A DNA stretch of 39,884 bases from an uncultured Pseudomonadota bacterium (GTDB lineage Bacteria; Myxococcota_A; UBA796; UBA9615), in NCBI GenBank assembly GCA_937891735.1, contig CALAGR010000120.1, positions 1 to 39,884 of the forward strand, read 5' to 3'. A program made the position numbers and the translations under genes. The notes under the pieces are model-generated. The model ran no database searches, had not been told where the DNA came from, and worked only from the letters and a program-made list of their open reading frames with translations. The stretch's first letter is position 1; each line of letters opens with the position of its first letter. This document shows, one piece after another, positions 26,875 to 35,174 of the stretch.

Positions 26875-29130
26875 TCAGTCGTACCGCAGCGGCACGACGA
26901 ACACGACGCCGCCGTCGCGGTCATGGGCCGCGAACGAGGCGTACTGGAAGGTGGCCGCCACGCACTCGGAGAACGTCACGTCCCCGGTCCCGTCCTCGAA
27001 GATCTCGGAGCTGATCACCACGCCGTCGCAGCCCACGTGCAGCTCCAGCTGGACCTGGCCCCGCGCCGCGGACCTGTCGTGGCAGCGCAGGGTCTGCTCC
27101 TGGAAGCCGCGGATCCCCGCCTTGACCTGCTCCGGGCTCAACCCCTTCGTCGTGCCCACCGAGAACTCCGCGCCGTCATCTCCCAGGTCCGGCTGCACAC
27201 ACGCCTTCGGGCCGGGCTTGCGCAGCGCGGGCCAGCTGCGTCCTCCAGCCGCCCGCACGTCGAGCGCGAGCGTGCCCTGGGCGGCGATGTTGCCGTCCGT
27301 GTCCACCAGCACCAGCTCGAGCGCGCCGACGCCGGCTTCGTTCGGACACGGCACCTGGAAGTCGATCTCGTGGGTGCCGGCCTCCTTCGTGACCGTGAAG
27401 GCGTCGCGGCGCACGCTCCGACCCGCCACCATCAGGTCCCACTCCACCTGCAGTCGCGCCGTCTGCCCTTCGCCCAGGCCGTCCAGGGCCAGCTCGAGCC
27501 CCGCGTCCGCCTCGCGTCCCAGGGGGCAGAAGGCCGAGCCGCTGTACAGATCCAGCAGCTCCACCGCGAGGGCGCTGGTGGTGCCTGCGGACTGGGCGCC
27601 ACCCCCGGTACCCAGGGACTCCGCGCCGCCTCCGCCGCCTCCGGACCCGCGGGTTCCGCCGAGGCCGTTGAGGTATCCGGGGCTGCTGTTCGACGCGACC
27701 GCGCCCGACGGCAGGCTGAACGACGCCTCCACCCGCTCGCCGCCGTTCACCGCCTTGTAGGACCACAGGGGCGCCTGCTTTCCCTGCTTTAGGCCGGGCT
27801 CCTGGTGCTTGAGCCACGCCGACACGTCCTCGGGGAGGAGCTCGCCCCGGACCAGCTGGGCGGAGTCGATGAGATCGGCCCGCTCCTTGTCGGGGATGGG
27901 GAACATGCGCATCGGCAGCGGGCCATCCGCGGCGCGCAGCAGGCCCCGGAGTCCGTACCGGTCCGCCCACCCGCGGATCTGCTCCCGCGCCTCCGCCACG
28001 CTCCAGGGCTTGCCCTTGCCGGGCCGTCCCCGACCCTCGGCCCACCGGGTGAGCCACGGCGCGTAGAACAGGACGGCGCCTCCGTCATCGATGAACGGCA
28101 GCTCGCCTTCGTGCACGGCCCGGGCGAACTGCACCGCGTCGATCCCCAGCGCCAGGGGGGCCTCCTCCAGGGTCAGCACGAGGGGCCGGTAGAAGGCGAC
28201 GGCCGCCAGGACCATCATCGCGTCCCCGGACGCGCTGCCCACCGCCACCGGCGCGGTCAGGGCCACGTACCGACTCGGATGCTTGACCGTGCGGGCCTCC
28301 GCCGCCCAGGTGCCGGGATCCTGGGTGAGCGTGCGCGCCGCCCCCTCCGGCACCGCCAGCGCCTGGGTCTTGATCCGCACGCTGCGCAGCAGCTCGGTCA
28401 GGTTGCCGGACCGGCGGGGCCAGGGGCGCAGCTCCTCCATCGACACGCTGGACAACGTGGTCATGCGGTCCAGCTCCTTGCGGAGCGCCCGGGCGTCGTC
28501 CCCGGCGCCGGATTCCTCCCCCAGGCCGACCCACCCCCCGGCCGCCACCACGGGCTGGAGCGGGACGTCGGGGGGACGTCCCCGGCTCAGGGGCCGCAGC
28601 GCGCGGGGCAGGTGCACCCGGGTGGCTGCGCTCGTCGCGTTGAGCTCGAACCCCGCGAGCAGATGCGCCTTGTTGGGGTCGTTCGCGTTGAGGAGCGGGG
28701 CAGCGTCCGGCGCCGCGGACAGCAGGGCGGGCAGATGCAGCGAGATCAAGCCGTCGCCGTTGCCCGGGAGCTTGAGGCGCAGCTGGCCCCCTTCGATGGC
28801 CGGTCCGGAGCGTGCCACGGAGGACGGCAGGCCCTGCACGAACGCGCCGAACAGGGCCGGGTCGGCGTCCAGGGCGGCGAGCAGCCCGTCGGCGACCTGG
28901 GTCTGCCAGATGTCCCGGTCCGCCGCCAGGATCCACAGCTGTTCGCGGATCCGCAGGCCCCGCAGGACCCGCAGCTCGCTGCGCAGCATGCCCTTCTCCA
29001 TCAGCTGGGCGTCCTGGTCCCGGGCCGCCACGCCCTGGAACTCGATGGCCCGGCGGCCCGTGTCTGCGGTCGCCGTGCCCAGCAGGGCGGCGGAGAGCGC
29101 CAGCGCGATCATGATCGTCGTTCGTTGCAC
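26875..29130 (-). CDS. Large exported protein with AgmX/PglI-like C-terminal domain
   Basis: The 751-residue protein starts at GTG (MQRTTIMIALALSAALLGTA), with a signal peptide and probable cleavage near TATAD. The middle is unrecognised, with a Gly-rich linker around residues 480-505 (GGTRGSGGGGGGAESLG). The last ~110 residues (RGQVQLELHVGCDGVVIS, then SECVAATFQYASF, then VVFVVPLRYD) match the pattern of the TonB-like AgmX/PglI C-terminal domain found in myxobacterial gliding and envelope proteins. Paired cysteines there may form a disulfide. A GAGGGAG Shine-Dalgarno and an upstream TAGGAT support the start. The role is unknown; an envelope or motility part is a reasonable guess. It is divergent from another exported protein of unknown function. 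Confidence 0.7.
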   Translation of the reverse strand: MQRTTIMIALALSAALLGTATADTGRRAIEFQGVAARDQDAQLMEKGMLRSELRVLRGLRIREQLWILAADRDIWQTQVADGLLAALDADPALFGAFVQGLPSSVARSGPAIEGGQLRLKLPGNGDGLISLHLPALLSAAPDAAPLLNANDPNKAHLLAGFELNATSAATRVHLPRALRPLSRGRPPDVPLQPVVAAGGWVGLGEESGAGDDARALRKELDRMTTLSSVSMEELRPWPRRSGNLTELLRSVRIKTQALAVPEGAARTLTQDPGTWAAEARTVKHPSRYVALTAPVAVGSASGDAMMVLAAVAFYRPLVLTLEEAPLALGIDAVQFARAVHEGELPFIDDGGAVLFYAPWLTRWAEGRGRPGKGKPWSVAEAREQIRGWADRYGLRGLLRAADGPLPMRMFPIPDKERADLIDSAQLVRGELLPEDVSAWLKHQEPGLKQGKQAPLWSYKAVNGGERVEASFSLPSGAVASNSSPGYLNGLGGTRGSGGGGGGAESLGTGGGAQSAGTTSALAVELLDLYSGSAFCPLGREADAGLELALDGLGEGQTARLQVEWDLMVAGRSVRRDAFTVTKEAGTHEIDFQVPCPNEAGVGALELVLVDTDGNIAAQGTLALDVRAAGGRSWPALRKPGPKACVQPDLGDDGAEFSVGTTKGLSPEQVKAGIRGFQEQTLRCHDRSAARGQVQLELHVGCDGVVISSEIFEDGTGDVTFSECVAATFQYASFAAHDRDGGVVFVVPLRYD

Positions 29131-29148
29131 CCGGACTCCCTCGCCGAG

Positions 29149-29154
29149 ATCCTA
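29149..29154 (-). promoter_or_regulatory. Candidate -10 element (TAGGAT)
   Basis: On the minus strand TAGGAT lies 18 nt before the GTG at 29130. The short leader between them contains GAGGGAG. The hexamer is identical to those before the genes at 2349 and 6679. Confidence 0.3.
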
Positions 29155-29272
29155 ACGAACGCGCATCAACCGCACAGCGATGCGGCGGACCGGAGGGAGA
29201 TCTGGCCGGCTCCCACAGGTAAAGTGCGTGCGCTCGAACGTCGGGGGGACCTGGCGCACGGAGGACCACGCC

Positions 29273-30742
29273 ATGATTCGACGCCTCGCTCTCGTCGCTC
29301 TCGCCGCTGCTCTCTTCACGGGTCTGTCGCCCACCTCCGCGGAGGCTGGCCGCAAGGTCCGCTTGATGTACGAGCCCCCGGAGCCGGCGGCGGCCCTCAC
29401 CACCGCGGTCAACGTGACCTTCGTGGAGGCCCGCCCGCCGAAGAAGGGCGGCGGCGAGCCCAACCTCATCGCCCAGGAGCGCAACAACATGGGGATGCCG
29501 CTGGGCATCTTCTCGGGGGCCCAGGGCACCCTGGATCCGCCCGAGCTCGTCCCGGCCTGGGGCGTGGACGTGCTCAAGGCGGCTGGATACGACGCGCGGA
29601 TCGGGCAGGACCCGTCGTTGCCGACGATCGAGCTGAAGCTGCACGGCCTGTGGGGCGACGGGCAGCCGATCATGGGGGTCGTGCGGCACAGCTTCGCGCT
29701 GCACATCGAGCTGAGCCTGCTGCCTGCGGGGGGCGGAGAGCCGCTGTGGACCTCGGTGTTCTCCGGGGACGGCGGCACCACCACGGTGATGATGCGGTTC
29801 GACGATCCGTTCGAGACGGGCTTCGTGCGCGTGTTCGACCAGGCGTCCAAGAACTTCCTGGCCGCCATCGCCTCGGAGGCGTTCCAGGCCGCGCTTCCAG
29901 GCGGCGATCTCGAGGCCGCGGCCCACGCCAGCAGCCAGGTGGGCGTGCAGAAGGAGGCCAGCGGCGAGCGCAAGGTCGGAAGCACGGGCGTGACCGCGGA
30001 GGATCTGCCGGCGGCCTTCAGTGAGTGGGACCCCGAGGTGTACGGCTGGGGTGGCAAGGACATGCCCGCGGGCTTCGTCTTCGGCGGCGTGGGGATCGGG
30101 CTGCTCATCGGTGGCGACCTCCTCTCCCGGGACACCGCCCTGAACGACGTGCACCGGGTCACCAGCCTCCCCGCCGTCCTGTCCACCCTCAACAGCTTGA
30201 ATCACCTCGCCTACACCAGCCCCGATCCGGGCCCCGGGCCCATCGTGAAGGGGCTCGTGGGCGAGTACATGTTCCAGTTCGGCGTGCACATCACCGTGCC
30301 GTCCCTGGGCGGCACCATCCCGACGATCATCGCGGCGAGCACCGGCGCGGACATCCAGACGGTCAAGGCGGTCATGGGCATCGCGTCGATGCCGAGCTTC
30401 CTGGTCCCGGGCATCACCCTGCTGAGCCGGTTCCGTCTGTTCCCGCCGGAGTTCGCCAAGCTGCAGAACCAGACCGAGGACGCGTACCTGCACATGGCCG
30501 CCGGCGTGACCAACCTCGCCATCGGCATCATCGACGTGGCCGTCGGCGGCGTCACGGGGGTGGTGGGGATCCTGTACGCGGCCGACGTCATCAAGGCGAG
30601 CCCCACCGAGAAGGGCCTGCTGCCGGTGGTCGGGGGGCGCGGCGGACGGCTGAAGAACGCTGCTGCGCGCACCATCATCGTGCCCATCGCGGCGCCCACC
30701 GCGGACGGGGGCGTGGCCTTCGGGCTGGTCGGGATCTTCTAG
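29273..30742 (+). CDS. Exported protein with C-terminal membrane region, function unknown
   Basis: The 489-residue protein starts at the ATG at 29273 (MIRRLALVALAAALFTG), with GGAGGA upstream and a signal peptide ending near SAEA. Residues about 25-230 form a soluble domain containing LIAQERNNMGMPLG and TIELKLHGLWGDG. It recalls the periplasmic YajG-like or curli-assembly-like alpha/beta fold, a weak impression. Residues about 265-440 hold four or more hydrophobic, Gly-rich stretches (FVFGGVGIGLLIGGDLL, VGGVTGVVGILYAADVI) that look membrane-embedded. The C-terminus ends GVAFGLVGIF, with a terminal Phe reminiscent of outer-membrane proteins. No family is recognised. A TAAAGT hexamer at 29220-29225 may be its -10. 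It is convergent with the tesB-like gene, 4 nt between stops. Confidence 0.62.
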   Translation: MIRRLALVALAAALFTGLSPTSAEAGRKVRLMYEPPEPAAALTTAVNVTFVEARPPKKGGGEPNLIAQERNNMGMPLGIFSGAQGTLDPPELVPAWGVDVLKAAGYDARIGQDPSLPTIELKLHGLWGDGQPIMGVVRHSFALHIELSLLPAGGGEPLWTSVFSGDGGTTTVMMRFDDPFETGFVRVFDQASKNFLAAIASEAFQAALPGGDLEAAAHASSQVGVQKEASGERKVGSTGVTAEDLPAAFSEWDPEVYGWGGKDMPAGFVFGGVGIGLLIGGDLLSRDTALNDVHRVTSLPAVLSTLNSLNHLAYTSPDPGPGPIVKGLVGEYMFQFGVHITVPSLGGTIPTIIAASTGADIQTVKAVMGIASMPSFLVPGITLLSRFRLFPPEFAKLQNQTEDAYLHMAAGVTNLAIGIIDVAVGGVTGVVGILYAADVIKASPTEKGLLPVVGGRGGRLKNAAARTIIVPIAAPTADGGVAFGLVGIF

Positions 30743-30746
30743 CCGC

Positions 30747-31628
30747 TCAGGCCGTCGGGGGCTGCTCGCGCCGGTCGCGGATCAGGCCCTCCTGCATCGT
30801 GGAGGCCACCAGCCGGCCGTCCCGGGTGAAGAACCGCCCGCGGACCAGCCCGCGCCCCCCGGACGCGGACGGGCTCTGCACCACGTACAGCAGCCAGTCG
30901 TCGAATCGGAAGGGGCGATGGAACCACATCGCGTGGTCCAGCGACGCCATCTGCAGGCCCGGGGTCATCCAGCTCAGCGCGTGGGGCTGCAGCGACGCCG
31001 TCAGGAAGTGGAAGTCCGACGCGTAGCTCAGCAGGTACTGGTGCACCCGGGGATCGTCGGGCAGCCGGCCCGCGGCCCGGAACCACGCAGCCCGGTCGGG
31101 CGGGCGGACCGTCGGCTCGAACACGTTGACGGGATCGACAGGCCGGATCTCGATGGGCTTGTCAGTCCCCACCCGGGCCCGCAGCCCCGCCGGCAGGTGC
31201 TTCGCGAAGCGCTCTCCGAGCTCCTTCTCGCTGAGGAGCCCATCCGGCTCGGGCACCCCCTCGGGAGGCGCGTCCGCGTGCTGCAGCCCCGCCTCGACCA
31301 CCTGGAAGGACGCCGACAGGTTCAGGATCGCCTTGCCGTTCTGCACCGCCACGACCCGCCGGGTGGTGAACGAGCGGCCATCGCGAATGGGATCGACCTG
31401 GTAGGTGATCGGGGCCTTCACGTCCCCCGGGCGCAAGAAGTACGCGTGCAGCGAATGCGCGGGGCGGTCCGAGGGGACGGTCTGCTCGGCCGCCGAGAGC
31501 GCCTGCCCCAGGACCTGCCCGCCGTACACGCGGCCCCACCCCAGATCCTGGCTCTGGCCCTGGAACCGGGTGGCGTCGATGCGTTCGAGGGCGAGGAGGG
31601 CGAGGAGCTCAGAGAGGACGTCGGGCAT
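30747..31628 (-). CDS. tesB: Acyl-CoA thioesterase II
   Basis: The 293-residue protein is TesB-like with double hot-dog organisation and the usual length (E. coli TesB is 286). It hydrolyses acyl-CoA to free acid and CoA in the cytoplasm. Family strings are VYGGQVLGQAL near the N-terminus, HSLHAYFLRPGD, SLDHAMWFHRPF (catalytic Asp region) and VASTMQEGLIR (catalytic Gln region). The ATG at 31628 overlaps the TGA stop of the upstream membrane glycosyltransferase-like gene in a TGATG arrangement, so translation is probably coupled. Why the two are paired is unclear. Confidence 0.92.
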   Translation of the reverse strand: MPDVLSELLALLALERIDATRFQGQSQDLGWGRVYGGQVLGQALSAAEQTVPSDRPAHSLHAYFLRPGDVKAPITYQVDPIRDGRSFTTRRVVAVQNGKAILNLSASFQVVEAGLQHADAPPEGVPEPDGLLSEKELGERFAKHLPAGLRARVGTDKPIEIRPVDPVNVFEPTVRPPDRAAWFRAAGRLPDDPRVHQYLLSYASDFHFLTASLQPHALSWMTPGLQMASLDHAMWFHRPFRFDDWLLYVVQSPSASGGRGLVRGRFFTRDGRLVASTMQEGLIRDRREQPPTA

Positions 31629-33349
31629 CAGCGAACCGTACAGGACCCGGCAGGGAGCAGCCGGACCAGGGTCACGGCGTAGGCCCGGTCCCGCCACTGC
31701 CAGTGGTCCACCTCCGTGGAGCGCAGGACGAAGGAGACGCAGATCGAGGGGATCACGCCGTAGAACGGCTCGTCGGCCACGTCGATGGGCTGCAGGTCCA
31801 CCAGGTACTCGACCCCGTTGCGCTCGAGCCAGCCGAGCAGCTCCAGCCCCTCATCGAGCCCGTGTCGGAACCGGACCTCCTGGGCCGCGATGGGCACGAA
31901 GTCCGGGCGGTTGGCGAGCCCGTCCAGGTTCACGATCATCGGCCCGTCCGCCATCCAGCCGATGAGCCCCGCGTTCCAGGACCCCACCTTCGCTCCGGCG
32001 GGCAGACGCTCCGACAGGGCCCGGGCCACGTCGAGGGCGCCCCGGGTCATCAGCGTCGAGTCCGGGTCGTGGCTGCGGGGGCGGAGCGTGGAGGCGGTGC
32101 TGATCAGCGCGGTGACCAGCACGACCCCAAAGGTGATCTGCAGCGGTCGGGTCAGCGGTCGGTCCGGCGCCAACGCCCGGGCCGCGAGCACGCCCACGGC
32201 CGCCGTGATGCACAGCACCTCGGGCACCCGGTACCAGAAGCCGTACTCGACGTACTGGCTGAGCAGCAGGTTGTTGGCGGCCGCGTTGATGACCGCCAGC
32301 GCCACCAGGAGCCCCGCTCCGGTGGGGAGGCGAGCCTTCGAGGAGCCGCGCAGCCGCACAAGCAGCGCCGTCCAGCCCGCGAGCAGCACGAGGGCGCTCA
32401 CCTCCATCCGGGCGGGCAGCCAGCTCCCCAGCGCCCACCCCACCGGCGCGCGCACCCCCAACCGCCACAGACGCTCCCAGGTGGGGCCGACCAGGGCCGG
32501 CAGGTCGAAGAACTCCCGCTCGCTGAAGGGCAGCAGGCCGCGCACGAGGCCGTCGGGCACCAGGGGCAGCCCCGCCAGGAAGCGCCCCGCGCCTGCGAAC
32601 CCGGACACGAGCTTGCGGTCCATGGACGCCGGCAGCGGCTGCCCGAGCGTGACGAGGGCGTAGATCAGCCAGGGCAGGCAGACCAGCACCAGGCCCCCGC
32701 CCACGCCGAGCACCGTGCGGGCAGGGCGGCGGCGCCACAGCAGCCCGCCGGCCACGAGGAGCACGAAGGCGAGCATGCTCACCCGGGCCAGCACCAGCAG
32801 CCCGAGCACGACTCCCAACGCGAAGCCCGCCGTCGGGGCGGACAGGAGCAGCAGCGTCGCCAGGATCAAGCAGGCCACCAGCCCCGACTCCATGCCGGAG
32901 GCCTGCATCATCATCACGTTGGGGTTGAGCAGCCAGATGGCGGCGGCCACCACGCCCCCTCGGGCGAGATCCGCCTGCTCGAACCAGCGGAAGAGCAAGG
33001 CCCCCGCCAGCAGGTGCAAGGCTCCCCCGAGCAGCAACGCGACGGGGACGAGGGCCGCCTTGCCGGGCAGGAGCGTGCTCACGGCCGCCAGCACCAGCGC
33101 CCACAGGGGCTGGAAGCCGTACGTCGGCTCCACCCCGTCGAAGCTGAAGCCCAGGCCCGCCGCCGCGTTCCAGGCCGGCTGCAGGTAGTAGAACGCGTCG
33201 TCCGGGACCCAGGTCGTCAGCAGCGCGGCCGGGTCCGATCCGAAGATCAGCCCCAGGTGCACGGCGCCTGCGAGGGCCATGAGTCCCAGGGTCAGCGAGC
33301 GCTCGGGGGTGCGGGTCACGGACGGATCCTCGCCGATCAGGCGGGCCAC
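31628..33349 (-). CDS. GT-C-like multi-pass membrane glycosyltransferase
   Basis: The 573-residue protein has about 11-12 hydrophobic helices. The first extracytoplasmic loop holds an Asp-Asp pair (D50-D51 in WVPDDAFYYLQPAWN) followed by YGFQPLWALVLA. That is the arrangement seen in dolichyl/undecaprenyl-phosphate-sugar-using GT-C enzymes of the PMT/ArnT type. The soluble C-terminal part includes SWNAGLIGWMADGPMIVNLDGL. It likely transfers a sugar from a lipid-linked donor at the outer face of the inner membrane; the acceptor is unknown. The start is uncertain: GTG at 33349, or GTG at 33319 (VTRTPERS), which has GAGG upstream. It is divergent from the diguanylate cyclase gene. Confidence 0.78.
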   Translation of the reverse strand: MARLIGEDPSVTRTPERSLTLGLMALAGAVHLGLIFGSDPAALLTTWVPDDAFYYLQPAWNAAAGLGFSFDGVEPTYGFQPLWALVLAAVSTLLPGKAALVPVALLLGGALHLLAGALLFRWFEQADLARGGVVAAAIWLLNPNVMMMQASGMESGLVACLILATLLLLSAPTAGFALGVVLGLLVLARVSMLAFVLLVAGGLLWRRRPARTVLGVGGGLVLVCLPWLIYALVTLGQPLPASMDRKLVSGFAGAGRFLAGLPLVPDGLVRGLLPFSEREFFDLPALVGPTWERLWRLGVRAPVGWALGSWLPARMEVSALVLLAGWTALLVRLRGSSKARLPTGAGLLVALAVINAAANNLLLSQYVEYGFWYRVPEVLCITAAVGVLAARALAPDRPLTRPLQITFGVVLVTALISTASTLRPRSHDPDSTLMTRGALDVARALSERLPAGAKVGSWNAGLIGWMADGPMIVNLDGLANRPDFVPIAAQEVRFRHGLDEGLELLGWLERNGVEYLVDLQPIDVADEPFYGVIPSICVSFVLRSTEVDHWQWRDRAYAVTLVRLLPAGSCTVR

Positions 33350-33393
33350 CGCCTGGGATCGGGCCCGCCGACCTGATTCCGGGACGGTTCTGA

Positions 33394-33416
33394 GACATGT
33401 CCGGAGATGTCTCCGG
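33394..33416. promoter_or_regulatory. Palindromic elements in divergent promoter region, possible operator
   Basis: A perfect 8-bp palindrome GACATGTC (33394-33401) runs into a 16-bp inverted repeat CCGGAGATGTCTCCGG (33401-33416) with 7-bp arms. A further GACA/TGTC dyad lies at 33422-33433. They sit between the divergent glycosyltransferase and diguanylate cyclase genes. This fits binding by a dimeric regulator or, less likely, a small transcribed hairpin. Confidence 0.38.
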
Positions 33417-33506
33417 CGGCGGACAGTCTTGTCACCAAATCATGATGGATGGGGACACTCGGGACCCCCGCCCCGGCAAGAATCATCCAGGCAAGGAGCC
33501 CCGCTC

Positions 33507-34670
33507 ATGATGGTCGCGACCACCCCCGTCCCCCCCGCGTCGTCCAGCGATGCACGGACCGCGGAGCACACCGTGGTGACCACCGTGCTCGCGTTGAGCG
33601 GACTCGCGGCGGTGTTGGGTCTGGCGGTCCGCGCCCTGTTCGACGCCGCCAACACCCTCGATCTGTTGGCCCTGGCGGCCCTGGCGGTGGCGCTGCTGGG
33701 GTTTGCGGGGGTCGTGGGCTGGCGAAGGGTGTCGATCCGGACCGCCTACCGGACCCTGGCCGTGCTGGCCTGCGCGTACCTGTTGGGCGACCTGTCCGCC
33801 TCGCTGCTGGGGGCCGTGGATCCGGCCGGGTCCGAGGCGGCGCTCCGCCCCCTCCCCGCGCTCGTGCCCTTCGCGTACCTGTTCGCGTTCATGGGCTGGG
33901 GCGCGCGGCGGGGGCTCGCCGTGTCGGGCTCGCTGCTGCTCCTGATCGTGTTGTGGTCCGGGGCGCTGTTCGTCACCGGCCACGCGCCGATGCCGGGCCT
34001 GGATGCGGCCCTGGACTTCTACCTGGAGTTCGCGGTCTCCAACGTGCTCTTGCTGGGCCTGCTCGTGCTCTTCGCGAAGGCCCGCGGCGAGGTCGGTGAG
34101 GTGCAGCGGGCCCTGGCCGCCATGGGGCTCCTGGCGCGCACCGACGTGCTGACGGGGGTGCTCAACCGGCGGGGCTTCCGGGAGCAGCTGGAGCGGGAGG
34201 CGGAGCGCAGCGAGGGCCGCGCCTGCCGTCTTTCCTTCGTGCTGATCGACGTGGACCACTTCAAGCGCATCAACGACCGGTACGGCCACCCGGCCGGCGA
34301 CCAGGTCCTGGCAGAGCTCGGGCAGCTGCTCACGGCCATGATCCGGACGAGCGACGAGCTGGGCCGCTGGGGCGGCGAGGAGTTCACGATCCTCATGCGC
34401 CGGGCCGCGCCGGGAGAGGCCCTCTTCCTCGCCGACCGGCTCCGCCGCGCCGTCGATGAGCACACCTTCTCCGGCGTGGGGGCCCTCACCGCGAGCTTCG
34501 GGGTCGCGGAGCTGGGGCCCGGCGACAGCCTCGACGACCTGATCAAGCAGGCCGATGAGGCCCTGTACCGCGCCAAGAGCTCGGGGCGGAACCGGACCTG
34601 CGTGTCGCGCAGGATGATGGAGGCGATGGCCGGCGGAGAGGCTGCTACGCCCGTCCGCAGCAAGGCCTGA
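33507..34670 (+). CDS. Membrane diguanylate cyclase (GGDEF)
   Basis: The 387-residue protein starts at the ATG at 33507, with AGGAG 8 nt upstream; the longer open frame crosses the divergent promoter. About six hydrophobic segments fill residues 22-190, followed by a short helical linker (ARGEVGEVQRALAAMG) and a full GGDEF domain (about 205-362). The active-site motif is GGEEF (289-293). The metal-binding Asp is in VLIDVDHFKRIND, and an RxxD inhibitory site (RTSD, 280-283) stands exactly five residues before GGEEF. It should make c-di-GMP from two GTP and be product-inhibited. The membrane part has no recognised sensor name. Divergence from a GT-C enzyme fits c-di-GMP control of envelope glycans, by inference. 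Confidence 0.92.
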   Translation: MMVATTPVPPASSSDARTAEHTVVTTVLALSGLAAVLGLAVRALFDAANTLDLLALAALAVALLGFAGVVGWRRVSIRTAYRTLAVLACAYLLGDLSASLLGAVDPAGSEAALRPLPALVPFAYLFAFMGWGARRGLAVSGSLLLLIVLWSGALFVTGHAPMPGLDAALDFYLEFAVSNVLLLGLLVLFAKARGEVGEVQRALAAMGLLARTDVLTGVLNRRGFREQLEREAERSEGRACRLSFVLIDVDHFKRINDRYGHPAGDQVLAELGQLLTAMIRTSDELGRWGGEEFTILMRRAAPGEALFLADRLRRAVDEHTFSGVGALTASFGVAELGPGDSLDDLIKQADEALYRAKSSGRNRTCVSRRMMEAMAGGEAATPVRSKA

Positions 34671-34679
34671 CCGGCGCCC

Positions 34680-35174
34680 TCAGGGAGCCCTGTAGAAGGC
34701 GGTCAGGGCGCTCAGGAAGAGGCCGGGTCGTCCCTTCGAGCCCTGCTCCGTCAGGACCTTCCGTCGTGCCTGGACCGCGCGCTGGAACTCCTGTCCCGCG
34801 TCCATGCCCGCCTCGACGTTGTCGGCGCTGACCTTGAACGAGAACCCGCAGGCGTCCGAGAAGGCCCACTCGAGGGCCTGGGGCGCCACCTCCACCGCCT
34901 CGAAGGCCCGCTGCTGGGCCTCCGTCCGTCCGTCCGGGGCGTACCAGTAGCCCAGATCCACCCGCTCCCGGCGCGCGGGGCCAGCGATGCACCAGTGGGC
35001 CACCTCGTGCAGGGCGCTGGCGAAGAAGTCCTCGCGGTACCGCAGCACGGCCGGCTCCTCGGTCGTGGCGGGGGTGTACAGCGGCTCGGTCCCGCCTCCC
35101 ACCAGCAGCGTGCGGTACCTGTCGAAGAAGCAGGAGGCGAACAACCGCTCGAGATCGGTGGCGTCGTGGGTCAC
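34680..35174 (-). CDS. epmC: Elongation factor P hydroxylase homologue (EpmC/YfcM)
   Basis: The 164-residue protein strongly resembles E. coli YfcM/EpmC, which hydroxylates the beta-lysyl-modified lysine of EF-P. Shared strings as I recall the family are ASALHEVAHWCIAG (putative iron ligands His56, Glu57, His60), RVDLGYWYAPDGR, FEAVEVAPQALEW and SADNVEAG. E. coli EpmC is about 180 residues. The GTG start at 35174 overlaps the stop of the upstream MYXO-CTERM gene in a GTGA, so it is the second gene of a two-gene operon. EpmA and EpmB, which act before EpmC in the known pathway, are not in this window. The link to a surface protein is unexplained. Confidence 0.88.
   Translation of the reverse strand: MTHDATDLERLFASCFFDRYRTLLVGGGTEPLYTPATTEEPAVLRYREDFFASALHEVAHWCIAGPARRERVDLGYWYAPDGRTEAQQRAFEAVEVAPQALEWAFSDACGFSFKVSADNVEAGMDAGQEFQRAVQARRKVLTEQGSKGRPGLFLSALTAFYRAP

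Noticed and set aside
28085..30493. 802-codon open frame on the minus strand
   Set aside because: It is antisense to the exported protein at 29273 and out of frame with the AgmX-like gene. The His/Arg/Gly-rich product matches no family.
31703..33376. 557-codon plus-strand frame rich in Gln, His and Glu
   Set aside because: It is the complement of the GT-C membrane gene; Leu and Val codons read in reverse give the Gln/His bias.
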